From: Deltaproteobacteria bacterium
GTDB taxonomy: Bacteria; Desulfobacterota; Syntrophia; Syntrophales; UBA5619
DNA: 42,797 nt
Direction: 5' to 3'
Assembly (NCBI GenBank): GCA_021372695.1
Contig: JAJFTY010000194.1
Coordinates: 1 to 42,797, forward strand
A program made the translations under genes and the position numbers. Within the stretch, counting starts at the first letter, position 1; each line of letters starts with the position of its first letter. Below, piece by piece: positions 16,783-25,012 of the stretch. The notes under the pieces were generated by a model, which saw nothing but the letters and a program-made list of their open reading frames with translations, had not been told where the DNA came from and did not search any database.

Positions 16783-17771
16783 TATGTGAGTGTGGCGACC
16801 ATGACCGCCTTGATGGTATGCATCCTGTTTTCCGCCTGGTCGAAGACGCGGGAAAAGGCGGATTCGAAAACTGCGTCCGTGACCTCCAGGGCGCCGATTT
16901 CCTTGGTCACGGCCGTCTGGTTGTCGTGGAACGCGGGGAGGCAGTGCAGGAAGATCAATTTCCCGCTCTCGGCATTGCCCGTTTTGCGCATCAGGTCCAT
17001 GGTCACCTGGTAGGGCCTGAGGAGTTTGAGCCGCTTGTCGAATTCCGCCTCTTCCCCCATGGAGACCCAGACGTCGGTGTAGATCACATTGGCGCCTAAA
17101 ACGGCCTCCCGGGGATCATGGATGATCCGCACCGTCCCTCCGGTCTTGGCGGCAAACCCCTTTGCCTCGGCCAGCAGGTTCCGGTCCGGGTAGAGCTCCG
17201 GCGGCGTGCAGTTGACGAAATGCATCCCCATCTGGACGCAGCCGATCATCAGCGAACTGGCCACGTTGTTGCGGCCGTCACCCATGTAGACGACGGTCAG
17301 TCCCTTGAGCCGGCCGAAATGCTCCTGGATCGTCAGAAGATCCGCCAGGATTTGCGTCGGGTGGGCGATATCGGTCAGCCCGTTCCAAACCGGGACCCCG
17401 GAGTGGCGGGCCAGCCCCTCGACCGTTTCGTGTCTGAACCCGCGGAAGGCGATGCCGTCGAACATGCGGCCCAGAACGCGCGCCGAATCGGCCAGGGACT
17501 CCTTCTTGCCGAAATGGATGTCGCTCGTGTTGAGATAATCGGGGTGGGCCCCCTCGTCGGCGGCGGCGACCGTGAAGGCGCAGCGGGTGCGCGTGGACGA
17601 TTTCTCGAAGATGAGTGCGATGTTCTTGCGGAGCAGCAGGTTGCCGCGAACGCCGCGTTTCTTCTTGTTCTTCAGCTGCGCGGCCAAGTCGACCAGGTAT
17701 CCGATTTCGGCCGGGGTCAACTGTTTGACCGTGAGGATGCTCTTGCCTTTCAGAGAGGTGTTTTTTTTCAT
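16782..17771 (-). CDS. argF: Ornithine carbamoyltransferase
   Basis: The 329-residue protein has every OTC signature: SSTRTRCAF for carbamoyl phosphate, DIHFGKKESLADSARVL, FRGF, DIAHPTQILADLLT, GDGRNNVASSLM, DVWVSMGE and the ornithine-loop HCLPAFHD. Length is normal. It catalyses carbamoyl phosphate + ornithine to citrulline, or the reverse phosphorolysis in the arginine deiminase pathway (then named arcB). Because carbamate kinase is next to it and no arginine-biosynthesis gene is nearby, a catabolic, ATP-yielding role is favoured. No arginine deiminase gene is seen in the window. Confidence 0.93.
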   Translation of the reverse strand: MKKNTSLKGKSILTVKQLTPAEIGYLVDLAAQLKNKKKRGVRGNLLLRKNIALIFEKSSTRTRCAFTVAAADEGAHPDYLNTSDIHFGKKESLADSARVLGRMFDGIAFRGFRHETVEGLARHSGVPVWNGLTDIAHPTQILADLLTIQEHFGRLKGLTVVYMGDGRNNVASSLMIGCVQMGMHFVNCTPPELYPDRNLLAEAKGFAAKTGGTVRIIHDPREAVLGANVIYTDVWVSMGEEAEFDKRLKLLRPYQVTMDLMRKTGNAESGKLIFLHCLPAFHDNQTAVTKEIGALEVTDAVFESAFSRVFDQAENRMHTIKAVMVATLT

Positions 17772-17966
17772 GAGACAAATCCTTAATGTATGGGGTGGCT
17801 TTTCGGGGGGTCAATGGTCCCCAGGGGGAAGCATCGCCCGCGCAGTCATGACCGCCGCAGGCACCCCGGTCGGGAGAGCTCGGATGCCCGATCTCTCCAT
17901 GACGGCCGGGAATCGGTCCTACCATGCCGCAGCGACCCTTGTCAACAACAAACCCTTGGCCGCGGT

Positions 17967-18941
17967 TCAGATAATCCAGGTTCCCGTCTTCCCGGCAAGG
18001 CCCTGCATCATCGTCTCCGGCAGCGTGATCATGGCCGGCCTGCCGGTGGCCGCCGTGAACTCGATCGCCGCCTCGATCTTGGGCTTCATGCTGCCCGGGG
18101 CAAAATGGCCCTCCGCCAGGTGTTGCCGGGCCTGGGCGACGGTGATCCGGTCGAGGAACCGCTCGTCGGGCTTCTTGAAATTCACGGCCACCCGCTCGAT
18201 GGAGGTCGTGATGATCAGCAGGTCCGCCTTCAGGTCCCGGGCGAGGAGGCTCGTGGCCAGGTCCTTGTCGATCACCGCCTCGACCCCTCTGAGATTCCCC
18301 GCCTCCTCGATCACCGGAATGCCGCCGCCGCCGCAGGCGATCAGCGGAAAGCCCAGATCGACCAGGGTCGCGATGATCGGCTCCTCCATGATTTTGATGG
18401 GGCGCGGCGAGGGGACGACCCGGCGGTAGCCGCGGCCGGCGTCCTCCCGGACAGTCCATTTCTCCTTTTCCACCTTTTCCTTGATCTTTTCCGCGGTAAA
18501 GAACTGGCCGATCGGCTTCGTCGGGTTCTGAAAGGCGGGGTCGTTCCTGTCGACGAGGGTCTGGGTGATGACGGTGGCTGGCGTCAAGTCCATCCCGCGG
18601 CTCTTCAGGGCGTTGTGGAGAACCTGCTGGAGCACATAGCCCATGCCGCCTTCGGTGTGGGCGCCGCAGATATCCAGGGGGAGCGGGTAGATGACGGAAA
18701 TCGCGGCTTCCACCCTGCGGAGAACGTTTCCGACCTGGGGGCCGTTTCCGTGGGTGATGACCACGCGGTAGCCCGCGGCGATCAGGTCGCAGATGTAGTG
18801 CATGCTGGTTTCGGAGTTTTCAAACTGCTCGGGAATATTTCCTTCCTGTTTCTCCCGAGAGATGGCGTTGCCGCCGAGGGCGACGACCGCCAAAGGCAAT
18901 TTTTGGGATGCTTCCGGACCCTTCTTCACCGCTCTTGCCAT
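17967..18941 (-). CDS. arcC: Carbamate kinase
   Basis: The 324-residue protein has the amino-acid-kinase fold: VVALGGNAI near the N-terminus, VITHGNGPQVGN, the ATP region VPSPRP, IACGGGGIPVI and DKDLATSLLA. Carbamate kinase converts carbamoyl phosphate + ADP to ATP, CO2 and NH3 and is the energy-conserving step of carbamoyl catabolism. ATG 18941 is preceded by AGGGGG at six bases; a TTG at 18947 is less likely. It is the first gene of the minus-strand series and is transcribed divergently from the GntR-type regulator. The 195 bases between it and the OTC gene show no further gene. Confidence 0.94.
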   Translation of the reverse strand: MARAVKKGPEASQKLPLAVVALGGNAISREKQEGNIPEQFENSETSMHYICDLIAAGYRVVITHGNGPQVGNVLRRVEAAISVIYPLPLDICGAHTEGGMGYVLQQVLHNALKSRGMDLTPATVITQTLVDRNDPAFQNPTKPIGQFFTAEKIKEKVEKEKWTVREDAGRGYRRVVPSPRPIKIMEEPIIATLVDLGFPLIACGGGGIPVIEEAGNLRGVEAVIDKDLATSLLARDLKADLLIITTSIERVAVNFKKPDERFLDRITVAQARQHLAEGHFAPGSMKPKIEAAIEFTAATGRPAMITLPETMMQGLAGKTGTWII

Positions 18942-19286
18942 GATCAACCCCCTATTGATGATGTCCCCGCTTCCGCCCGAGCCCCGGATGTCGGCAAAGC
19001 ACGGGCCGGCTTTGCCGCGTGCTTCGACATCGATCGGGCGCCAGCCAAGGATTTAAAGAACAGTTTATATGATTTTAGGTCTTATAATCTTCACCGTCCA
19101 CTGTCAATGATTTTTTTCGATCCCCAAGAGCCATTCAAGGGCGCAAGTGCATTATTATAATGGATGGATATTGTTAAAGTAACGCCAAATAGTGTCAATT
19201 GTTCAAAAAAAACCTTGACAAGAAGTTGCGAACACGTATACTGCAAAACAGTTTTTATAATCCTCTGGTTATTTAAGGGTTGATAG
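18942..19286. promoter_or_regulatory. Divergent, AT-rich control region between arcC and the GntR gene
   Basis: These 345 bases hold no gene. From 19040 on they are strikingly AT-rich compared with the GC-rich flanks. Two similar 15-mers occur, AACAGTTTATATGAT (19059-19073) and AACAGTTTTTATAAT (19247-19261). The second overlaps the likely transcription start of the regulator gene, which would suit autorepression. A possible minus-strand -35 box (TTGACA, complement of 19102-19107) with a poorer -10 around 19081-19086 might serve arcC. The 15-mers as operators are a guess. Confidence 0.45.
19215..19242 (+). promoter_or_regulatory. Sigma-70-type promoter of the GntR/FadR gene
   Basis: A consensus -35 TTGACA (19215-19220) is separated by 16 bp from -10 TATACT (19237-19242). 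This places the start of transcription near 19249, some 38 bases before the ATG. The match to consensus is very good for this GC-rich sequence. Confidence 0.65.
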
Positions 19287-20105
19287 ATGGAAACAAACCT
19301 CTTCGAACCCGTCCAAACCACCCGCATTTCGGATCATATTCAAAAGAAGATCAAGGACGCCATCCTGGAAGGGCGGCTCAAATCAGGGGATCGTCTGCCC
19401 ACCGAAAAGAAAATGGCCGAACAGTTCCGGGTCAGCGTGGTCACCCTGCGTGAGGCGTTGAGGTCCCTGGAGAGCATGGGCCTGATCGAAAAGAAGAAGG
19501 GCAAGGGCGGAGGGAACTTCGTCTCGCAGATGGGCGAAGATTCGATCAAGAGCTCCCTGGGGTGCTACCTTTCTTTTCAGCACCTCACCTACCATCATTT
19601 GCTGGAAGTCCGCACGATCATCGAACCCTCGATCATCCGCCTGTTGGCCGAAAAGCTTACCGATGAAAAGATCCAGATTCTGGAGGAGAATGTCGCGTAC
19701 TGCGAAAAAAGGTGCCAGGAAATGCTGCCGTTTCTGACGGACGCCGATTTCTTCGATCTGGATCAAAAATGTGTCGATTTTCATCGTTTGCTGGCCAAGG
19801 TTCCGGCGAACCCCATCCTGAGCCTGACGGTGGACTACGTTTTCGCTTTTCTCTACGACTGTGAAAAGGAGGTCCTCGCTCCGGATGCGGAATTCATCGC
19901 GGAGAACACCAGGGACCACCGCATTATTCTGGACTATCTGAAGCTTCGGGACTGGGACCAGGCCGAAAAGGCCATGGACGAGCACCTGAGGGCCGTCAAC
20001 AAGACCCTTGCGGCAATGGGGCAGAGGAGGCTGAAGATTCCCGAAGTCTCCCCGGCTGTCCGTGACTTTCAGGAAAAGGTCGGCCTCGGCCGACCGCAAG
20101 CGTAG
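19287..20105 (+). CDS. GntR/FadR-family transcriptional regulator
   Basis: The 272-residue protein has the winged helix of GntR proteins near residues 12-80 (IKDAILEGRLKSGDRLPTE, VSVVTLREALRSLESMGLI). A FadR-type C-terminal helical ligand domain follows (EVRTIIEPSIIRLLAEKL, FHRLLA, ENTRDHRIILDYLKLRDWDQAEKAM). FCD domains often bind a metal ion and a small carboxylate. It sits between the divergent arcC series and the plus-strand transcarbamoylase/transport series, so it probably controls one or both in response to the substrate or an intermediate. An 8-bp GC-rich hairpin (20113-20133) follows the stop without a T-run. Confidence 0.92.
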   Translation: METNLFEPVQTTRISDHIQKKIKDAILEGRLKSGDRLPTEKKMAEQFRVSVVTLREALRSLESMGLIEKKKGKGGGNFVSQMGEDSIKSSLGCYLSFQHLTYHHLLEVRTIIEPSIIRLLAEKLTDEKIQILEENVAYCEKRCQEMLPFLTDADFFDLDQKCVDFHRLLAKVPANPILSLTVDYVFAFLYDCEKEVLAPDAEFIAENTRDHRIILDYLKLRDWDQAEKAMDEHLRAVNKTLAAMGQRRLKIPEVSPAVRDFQEKVGLGRPQA

Positions 20106-20112
20106 TCGGAAA

Positions 20113-20133
20113 AGGGCCGGGACTTCCGGCCCT
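20113..20133 (+). terminator. GC-rich hairpin after the regulator gene
   Basis: AGGGCCGG-GACTT-CCGGCCCT forms a perfect 8-bp stem just past the GntR stop. No T-run follows, so it is either a weak terminator or an mRNA-processing/stability hairpin ahead of the transcarbamoylase gene. Confidence 0.35.
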
Positions 20134-20198
20134 CCCGTTCGGAATCGGGTGTGCCCCGATCAAGAGCTATCAATCTTTTAAAATGAGGAGGTTGTACA

Positions 20199-21245
20199 AT
20201 GGAAACGTTATCGTTGAAGGGAAGAGACTATATTGCCGAGTGGGATTTCACCCGCCACGAGATCGAATCGATCGTCGATCTGGGCATCGAGCTGAAGCGC
20301 CAGTATGCCGCCGGCATTCCCCACGAAAACCTGAAGGGCAAGACCTTTTTCATGCTCTTCTACAACAAGTCCCTCCGCACCCGGAACAGCTTCGAGGCGG
20401 GGATCTACCAGCTGGGCGGTAACGGCCACTACCTGACCCCGGACGCGGTTTACATGCCGGCGGTCGAAGGCGACGAAGTGGCCTTCATCACCGAGCGCGT
20501 CAGCGACGTGGCCCGGGTCCTCTCCCGGATGGGCCACGGCATCGGCATCCGCGTATACGGCGACCTGATGGGCTGGGTCTATCCGCGCGGCAGCGAGTAC
20601 ATCCGGGAATTCGCCAAGTGGGCGGACATTCCCGTCATCAACATGGAAGACGACCTCTTCCACCCCTGCCAGGAGATCGCCGACCTGATGACCATGAAGG
20701 AGTTCATCGGGCCGGACCTGAAGCACAAGAAGCTGGTCATGAGCTGGGCCTACTCCCCGAGCGTCAAGAAGCCCATGGCCGTCGCCCACAGCAACGTGAT
20801 CGGCGGCACCATGATGGGGATGGACGTCGTCCTGGCCCACCCGAAGGGATTCGAGCTCGATCCCCGCGTGATCGAAAAGGCCAAGGAGTACTCCGCGATC
20901 TACGGCGGGAGCTTCGACATCACCGACGACATGGAAGCGGCCTTCGAAAATGCCGACGTGGTCTATCCGAAATGCTGGCCCTGCATCGAAAACCTGCCGC
21001 CCGTCACCAAGGAGCCGCTCCACGACAAGACCAAGAAGATGGCCGACGAGCACAAGGACTGGATCTGCGATGAGAAGAAGATGAAGCTCATCAAGAAGAC
21101 GGGCATCTACATGCACTGCCTGCCCTGCGATCGCGGCTACGAGGTCACCAATCCGGTGGCCGACGGTCCTCAGTCCGTCATTTTCCATCAGGCGGAGAAC
21201 CGGCTCCATGGCCAGAAGGCCATCATGAACCTCGTAATGAGATAA
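20199..21245 (+). CDS. Transcarbamoylase of the N-acetylornithine carbamoyltransferase / YgeW group
   Basis: The 348-residue protein has transcarbamoylase motifs in variant form: SLRTRNSF and HPCQEIADL, as in N-acetyl- or N-succinyl-ornithine carbamoyltransferases; WAYSPSVKKPMAVAHSN and MDVVLAHPKGFEL, as in the knotted YgeW-type enzymes; then HCLPCDRGYEVTNPV and a C-terminal AENRLHGQKAIM as in N-acetylornithine carbamoyltransferase. These enzymes share a trefoil knot. The acceptor amine cannot be named. GAGGAGG precedes the start. It is followed five bases later by livG, which ties it to uptake of an amino compound. In this setting phosphorolysis of a carbamoylated amino acid, feeding carbamate kinase, is more likely than arginine synthesis. 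It is the third transcarbamoylase in 6 kb. Confidence 0.87.
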   Translation: METLSLKGRDYIAEWDFTRHEIESIVDLGIELKRQYAAGIPHENLKGKTFFMLFYNKSLRTRNSFEAGIYQLGGNGHYLTPDAVYMPAVEGDEVAFITERVSDVARVLSRMGHGIGIRVYGDLMGWVYPRGSEYIREFAKWADIPVINMEDDLFHPCQEIADLMTMKEFIGPDLKHKKLVMSWAYSPSVKKPMAVAHSNVIGGTMMGMDVVLAHPKGFELDPRVIEKAKEYSAIYGGSFDITDDMEAAFENADVVYPKCWPCIENLPPVTKEPLHDKTKKMADEHKDWICDEKKMKLIKKTGIYMHCLPCDRGYEVTNPVADGPQSVIFHQAENRLHGQKAIMNLVMR

Positions 21246-21250
21246 AGACA

Positions 21251-22000
21251 ATGGCGATTCTGAAGACGGAAAAACTGACGAAGAAGTTCGGGGCCATGGC
21301 GGCGGTCAGCGATGTGGACCTGCAGGTGAAGGAGGGTGAGATTCATTCGATCATCGGACCGAATGGCGCAGGGAAGACCACCCTCTTCAACATGCTGGCA
21401 GGAACATTCCCCTCCACCGCGGGCCGGATCTGGTTCGAGGACAAGGAGATCACGGGCAAGAAGCCCTACGAGATCTCCCAGATCGGGATCGCCCGCTCCT
21501 ATCAGGTCACCAACATTTTTCCGGTGCTCAGCATCAAGGAGAATGTCCGGCTGAGCGCCCAGTCCCGTACGAAACACAATTTTTCTTTTTTCAGAAGGGC
21601 CTCCTCCCTGCGGGAGGTGGAGGAGAAGACGCTCGCGGTGCTGGAGGAGGTCGGTCTGACCGATATTATGCACCACAAGGCCGCCGAGGTTTCCTATGGC
21701 GTCCAGAGGGCGCTGGAGGTGGCGATCGCCATGGCGACGTCACCCCGGCTTCTTCTCCTCGATGAACCGACGAGTGGCATGCCCCACGAAGACTCCTTCA
21801 AAATCATGGATCTGATCAAGAAGATCTCCAAGGGGCTGACCATCGTCCTGATCGAGCACCGCATGCACGTGGTCATGTCCGTTTCCGACGTGATCACGGT
21901 GATGGCCCAGGGGAAGGTGATCGCCGAGGGGCCCCCCGATCAGGTTCGATGCAACGAGGAAGTGATTCGCGCCTACTTGGGCAGTTCCGGAGGAATGTGA
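21251..22000 (+). CDS. livG: Branched-chain amino-acid type ABC transporter, ATP-binding protein LivG-like
   Basis: The 249-residue ATPase has Walker A GPNGAGKTT (residues 36-44), Walker B LLLLDEPTSGM and the His loop VLIEHRM. The C-terminal EVIRAYLG tail is typical of LivG. The signature motif reads VSYGVQRALE where most LivG proteins have LSYGQQRRLE, so the conserved Gln is Val-Gln shifted; activity is probably retained. It is the first of five transporter genes and begins five bases after the transcarbamoylase stop. Confidence 0.93.
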   Translation: MAILKTEKLTKKFGAMAAVSDVDLQVKEGEIHSIIGPNGAGKTTLFNMLAGTFPSTAGRIWFEDKEITGKKPYEISQIGIARSYQVTNIFPVLSIKENVRLSAQSRTKHNFSFFRRASSLREVEEKTLAVLEEVGLTDIMHHKAAEVSYGVQRALEVAIAMATSPRLLLLDEPTSGMPHEDSFKIMDLIKKISKGLTIVLIEHRMHVVMSVSDVITVMAQGKVIAEGPPDQVRCNEEVIRAYLGSSGGM

Positions 22001-22004
22001 TCCT

Positions 22005-22700
22005 ATGCTGAAAGTTCAGGGCATTCAAAGCTACTATGGAGAGAGTCATATCCTCCATGGCGTGGATCTGGAAATTTCGAAGGGGGAGGTGGTCTGTCTG
22101 CTGGGGCGAAACGGTGCCGGCAAAACCACCACCCTGCGCAGTGTGATGGGGTTGACGCCCCCCCGGGCAGGCTCCATTCTCCTGAACGGCGAGAACATTG
22201 CGGGCAAAAAGGCGTATGAGGTCGGGAGAATGGGCGTTGCCTGGGTTCCCGAGGAGCGGCGGATCTTCAAGACATTGACGGTCATGGAGAATCTGCTGAT
22301 CGCCGAGCGCAAGGGCGATGAGGGGAAATGGACGATCGACCGGATCATGGAGATCTTCACCAACCTTGCGCGGCGGCGCCAGAACCGGGGCGATGAGCTC
22401 TCCGGCGGCGAGCAGCAGATGCTGGCCGTGGCCCGGGCGCTGATGCGCAATCCCCAGCTGATCCTCCTCGACGAACCGACGGAGGGGCTGGCACCGATCA
22501 TGGTGGATGCCGTGATGGAGGTGATTGAGCGCATCAAGGAAGAGGGGGTCACCATCTTTCTCGTGGAGCAGAATGTGGACGCCTCCATGAAGGTGGCCCA
22601 TCGCCACTACATCCTGGAACAGGGGAAGGTCGTTGCCCATATCGGCAATGACGAGCTGAAGAGGGATCGATCGCTGCGCGAAAAGTATCTTTCGATCTGA
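22005..22700 (+). CDS. livF: ABC transporter, ATP-binding protein LivF-like
   Basis: The 231-residue ATPase has Walker A GRNGAGKTT (residues 34-42), a canonical signature LSGGEQQMLAVARAL, Walker B LILLDEPTEGLAP and the switch region IFLVEQN. It pairs with LivG in the heterodimeric nucleotide-binding part of Liv-type importers. It begins four bases after the livG stop, indicating translational coupling. Confidence 0.94.
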   Translation: MLKVQGIQSYYGESHILHGVDLEISKGEVVCLLGRNGAGKTTTLRSVMGLTPPRAGSILLNGENIAGKKAYEVGRMGVAWVPEERRIFKTLTVMENLLIAERKGDEGKWTIDRIMEIFTNLARRRQNRGDELSGGEQQMLAVARALMRNPQLILLDEPTEGLAPIMVDAVMEVIERIKEEGVTIFLVEQNVDASMKVAHRHYILEQGKVVAHIGNDELKRDRSLREKYLSI

Positions 22701-22744
22701 GCGGGCATGTATCCTTAAACAAACCAGACAAGGAGGAATTCTGT

Positions 22745-23968
22745 ATGAGAAGCGGAATCAGAATCGGACGGTTGTTGGTCGTCGGGATCGGTCTTGTGGT
22801 CGGCCTCACCCTGATCGGATGGGGGGCGTCGCCGGTGTTGGCGGCTGCGGCCAAGGATGAGATTGTCTTCCTCAATGCAGGTCAGCTCAGCGGCCCCTAT
22901 GCCGAAACGGGACGGGACCAGAGCCGGGGCATCAAGCTCGCCATCGACGAATTCGGCGGCAAACTCCTGGGCAAGAAGATCCGGCTGATCGAGCGGGACG
23001 TGCCCAACCCCAGCGAGGCCGTGCGCAAGGCCAAAGAGGCCGTGGAAAATGAAGGCGCAAAATTCATCATCGTCGGAACCAGCAGCGGCGTTTCGCTCGC
23101 GATGATGGAGTACGTCAAGACCCAGAAGGTCGTTCTCGGCGTCATGGCGGGAGCGGACTCGATCACGGGTTCGGCCTGCAACAAGAACAGCTTCCGGTGG
23201 CAGGTGCCGACCTACGGCGCCATCCGGGAAGTGGTCCCCAAGATGATCGAGAAATTCAACGCCAACACCTTCTACACGATCACCCCGGATTACGTCTTCG
23301 GCCATGACCTGCTCAGGAACACCGAAGAGGTGCTGAAGGAGAAGGGGAAGAAGCTCCTGGGGAACGCTTTCCATCCCATGGGAGAGACCGAGTACAGCCA
23401 GTACATCACCAAGGCCATGGCGGCGAAGCCCGACGTGATCCTGTTCCTCAATTTCGGCGACGACACCGTCAACGCCCTGAAGCAGGCCGTCAGCTTCGGC
23501 GCGAAGCAGCAGAGCAAGATCGGCATCGTCTGGGCGACGGGCCTGACCCAGTTCCGCGCCATCGGCACCAAGGTTCTCGAGGACGTGATCGCCGGGTGCC
23601 AATATGAATGGAACGTGGATACACCCGCGAACAAGCGGCTCAACCAGCTCTACAAGAAGGCCTACAACGAGCTGCCCACCTACACGGCCGCCTCTCCCTA
23701 CCAGGCCGCCATGACCATCCTGACGGCCGCCAAGAAGGCCGGCTCGACCGACCACCTGAAGGTGATCAAGGCGATGGAGAACATGGAATACGACGGGATC
23801 ACGGGTAAGGAGATGTACCGGGCCTGTGACCACCAGTGCATCAAGAATTACTACACCCTGCGGCTTAAGAAGGAGAGCGAGAAGAAATTCGAGGACGACT
23901 TCTCGGAGATCATCGGCTCCTCCAAGAACTTCGTGGACTGTGCGAACACAGGCTGCAAGATGAATTAA
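22745..23968 (+). CDS. ABC transporter substrate-binding protein, LivK-type (Peripla_BP_6)
   Basis: The 407-residue protein has a signal peptide (hydrophobic residues about 9-32, ending VLAAAAKDE). The two-lobed binding fold of Liv-type receptors follows: IVFLNAGQLSGPYAETGRDQSRGIKLAIDEFGG, IIVGTSSGVSLAMMEY and YTITPDYVFGHD. Such receptors bind amino acids, amides, urea or aromatic acids in the periplasm. An AAGGAGG site lies upstream. Three of the four cysteines near the C-terminus (ACDHQC and CANTGC) could form disulfides. The ligand is likely the carbamoylated or amino compound processed by the neighbours; that is inference. Confidence 0.92.
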   Translation: MRSGIRIGRLLVVGIGLVVGLTLIGWGASPVLAAAAKDEIVFLNAGQLSGPYAETGRDQSRGIKLAIDEFGGKLLGKKIRLIERDVPNPSEAVRKAKEAVENEGAKFIIVGTSSGVSLAMMEYVKTQKVVLGVMAGADSITGSACNKNSFRWQVPTYGAIREVVPKMIEKFNANTFYTITPDYVFGHDLLRNTEEVLKEKGKKLLGNAFHPMGETEYSQYITKAMAAKPDVILFLNFGDDTVNALKQAVSFGAKQQSKIGIVWATGLTQFRAIGTKVLEDVIAGCQYEWNVDTPANKRLNQLYKKAYNELPTYTAASPYQAAMTILTAAKKAGSTDHLKVIKAMENMEYDGITGKEMYRACDHQCIKNYYTLRLKKESEKKFEDDFSEIIGSSKNFVDCANTGCKMN

Positions 23969-23976
23969 AGGAGGTC

Positions 23977-24002
23977 GGGGGCGGCCCGGAAAGGCCGCCC
24001 CC
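23977..24002 (+). terminator. Intercistronic GC hairpin between receptor and permease genes
   Basis: A perfect 10-bp stem GGGGGCGGCC/GGCCGCCCCC (23977-23986 and 23993-24002) with loop CGGAAA lies eight bases beyond the receptor stop. The sequence AATCTTAG follows, with no T-run. Such hairpins commonly stabilise the receptor mRNA or partly terminate, so that the receptor exceeds the permeases. Confidence 0.55.
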
Positions 24003-24138
24003 AATCTTAGAAAGGGTTCCCTTCTCTTCCGGGATTTCCCGGCCGGAGAGATGTCCTGACACCCGGCCGTCCCCCATCGCTGCATCGGATCGGGGATAAG
24101 GCGACGACAGACCATGGCTGCTTAGAGGACGACCACCT

Positions 24139-25011
24139 ATGGACATCAACGTCAATTTGATTCTGGTTCAGGTATTCAACGGCATCGTGCTGGGAATGAT
24201 CTATGTCATCCTGGCCATGGGGTTGACGATCGTCTGGGGAATGATGGACATCATCAACTTCTCGCACGGATTCTTTTACACCGTGGGCGCCTATTTCGCC
24301 TATACGTTCGTTCAGCTGACCGGCAACTTCTGGCTCGCCCTGGTCTGTGTGCCGCTGGCGACGGCGCTGGTGGGCATCTGTCTGGAGCGGATTCTCCTCC
24401 GGAAGCTCTACGGGATGAACCTGCTCTATCAGATCCTCATGACGTTCGGGATCGCCCTGATCGGCCGGGAACTGATCCTCCTCACCTACGGGCCGATCGG
24501 CAAATCTTTCTTTCCCCCGAAAATTCTGGAGGGGACGTTCTTTCTGGGATCGCTCTTCTTCCCCAAATACCGGGTCTTTCTCCTGGTTCTGGTCGTGATC
24601 ATCGCGATTGCCATGTACCTCTTCATCGAAAAGACCAAGTTCGGGTCGATCATTCGGGCCGGCACGGAAGACAAGGAGATGGTCAGCTCGCTCGGCATCA
24701 ACATTTCCCTCGTTTTCATGCTGACCTTCGGGCTGGCCATGGCCCTGGCGGGATTGAGCGGCGTGCTCGCCGCCCCCATGCGGGGGATCAATCCCTTCAT
24801 GGACATCAGCATCCTCGGCATCTGCTTCGCCGTCGTGATCATCGGCGGCATGGGGAGCTTTACCGGGGCCATCCTCGGGGGGCTGATCGTGGGCATCGCC
24901 CAGAGCGTCGTGGGACTCTTCTGGCCGCCCGGTTCGATGGTCGTCATCTTCCTCGTCATGATCGCCATCATCCTCATTCGCCCGAGGGGATTGCTGGGGG
25001 TGAGGGACTGA
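24139..25011 (+). CDS. livH: ABC transporter permease LivH-like
   Basis: The 290-residue integral membrane protein has about eight helices. LivH-specific motifs are visible: NGIVLGMIYVILAMGLTIVWGMMDIINFSHG at the N-terminus (only part quoted is conserved in all members: GLTIVWG...NFSHG), the loop LGININ-like SSLGINISLVF, and GGMGSFTGAILGGLIVG near the C-terminus. It forms the channel with LivM in the inner membrane. It starts after a 170-base gap that holds the intercistronic hairpin. Confidence 0.93.
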   Translation: MDINVNLILVQVFNGIVLGMIYVILAMGLTIVWGMMDIINFSHGFFYTVGAYFAYTFVQLTGNFWLALVCVPLATALVGICLERILLRKLYGMNLLYQILMTFGIALIGRELILLTYGPIGKSFFPPKILEGTFFLGSLFFPKYRVFLLVLVVIIAIAMYLFIEKTKFGSIIRAGTEDKEMVSSLGINISLVFMLTFGLAMALAGLSGVLAAPMRGINPFMDISILGICFAVVIIGGMGSFTGAILGGLIVGIAQSVVGLFWPPGSMVVIFLVMIAIILIRPRGLLGVRD

Positions 25012-25012
25012 T

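Noticed and set aside
17772..17966. Small gene between carbamate kinase and ornithine transcarbamoylase
   Set aside because: No frame here has a plausible start, ribosome site or recognisable sequence.
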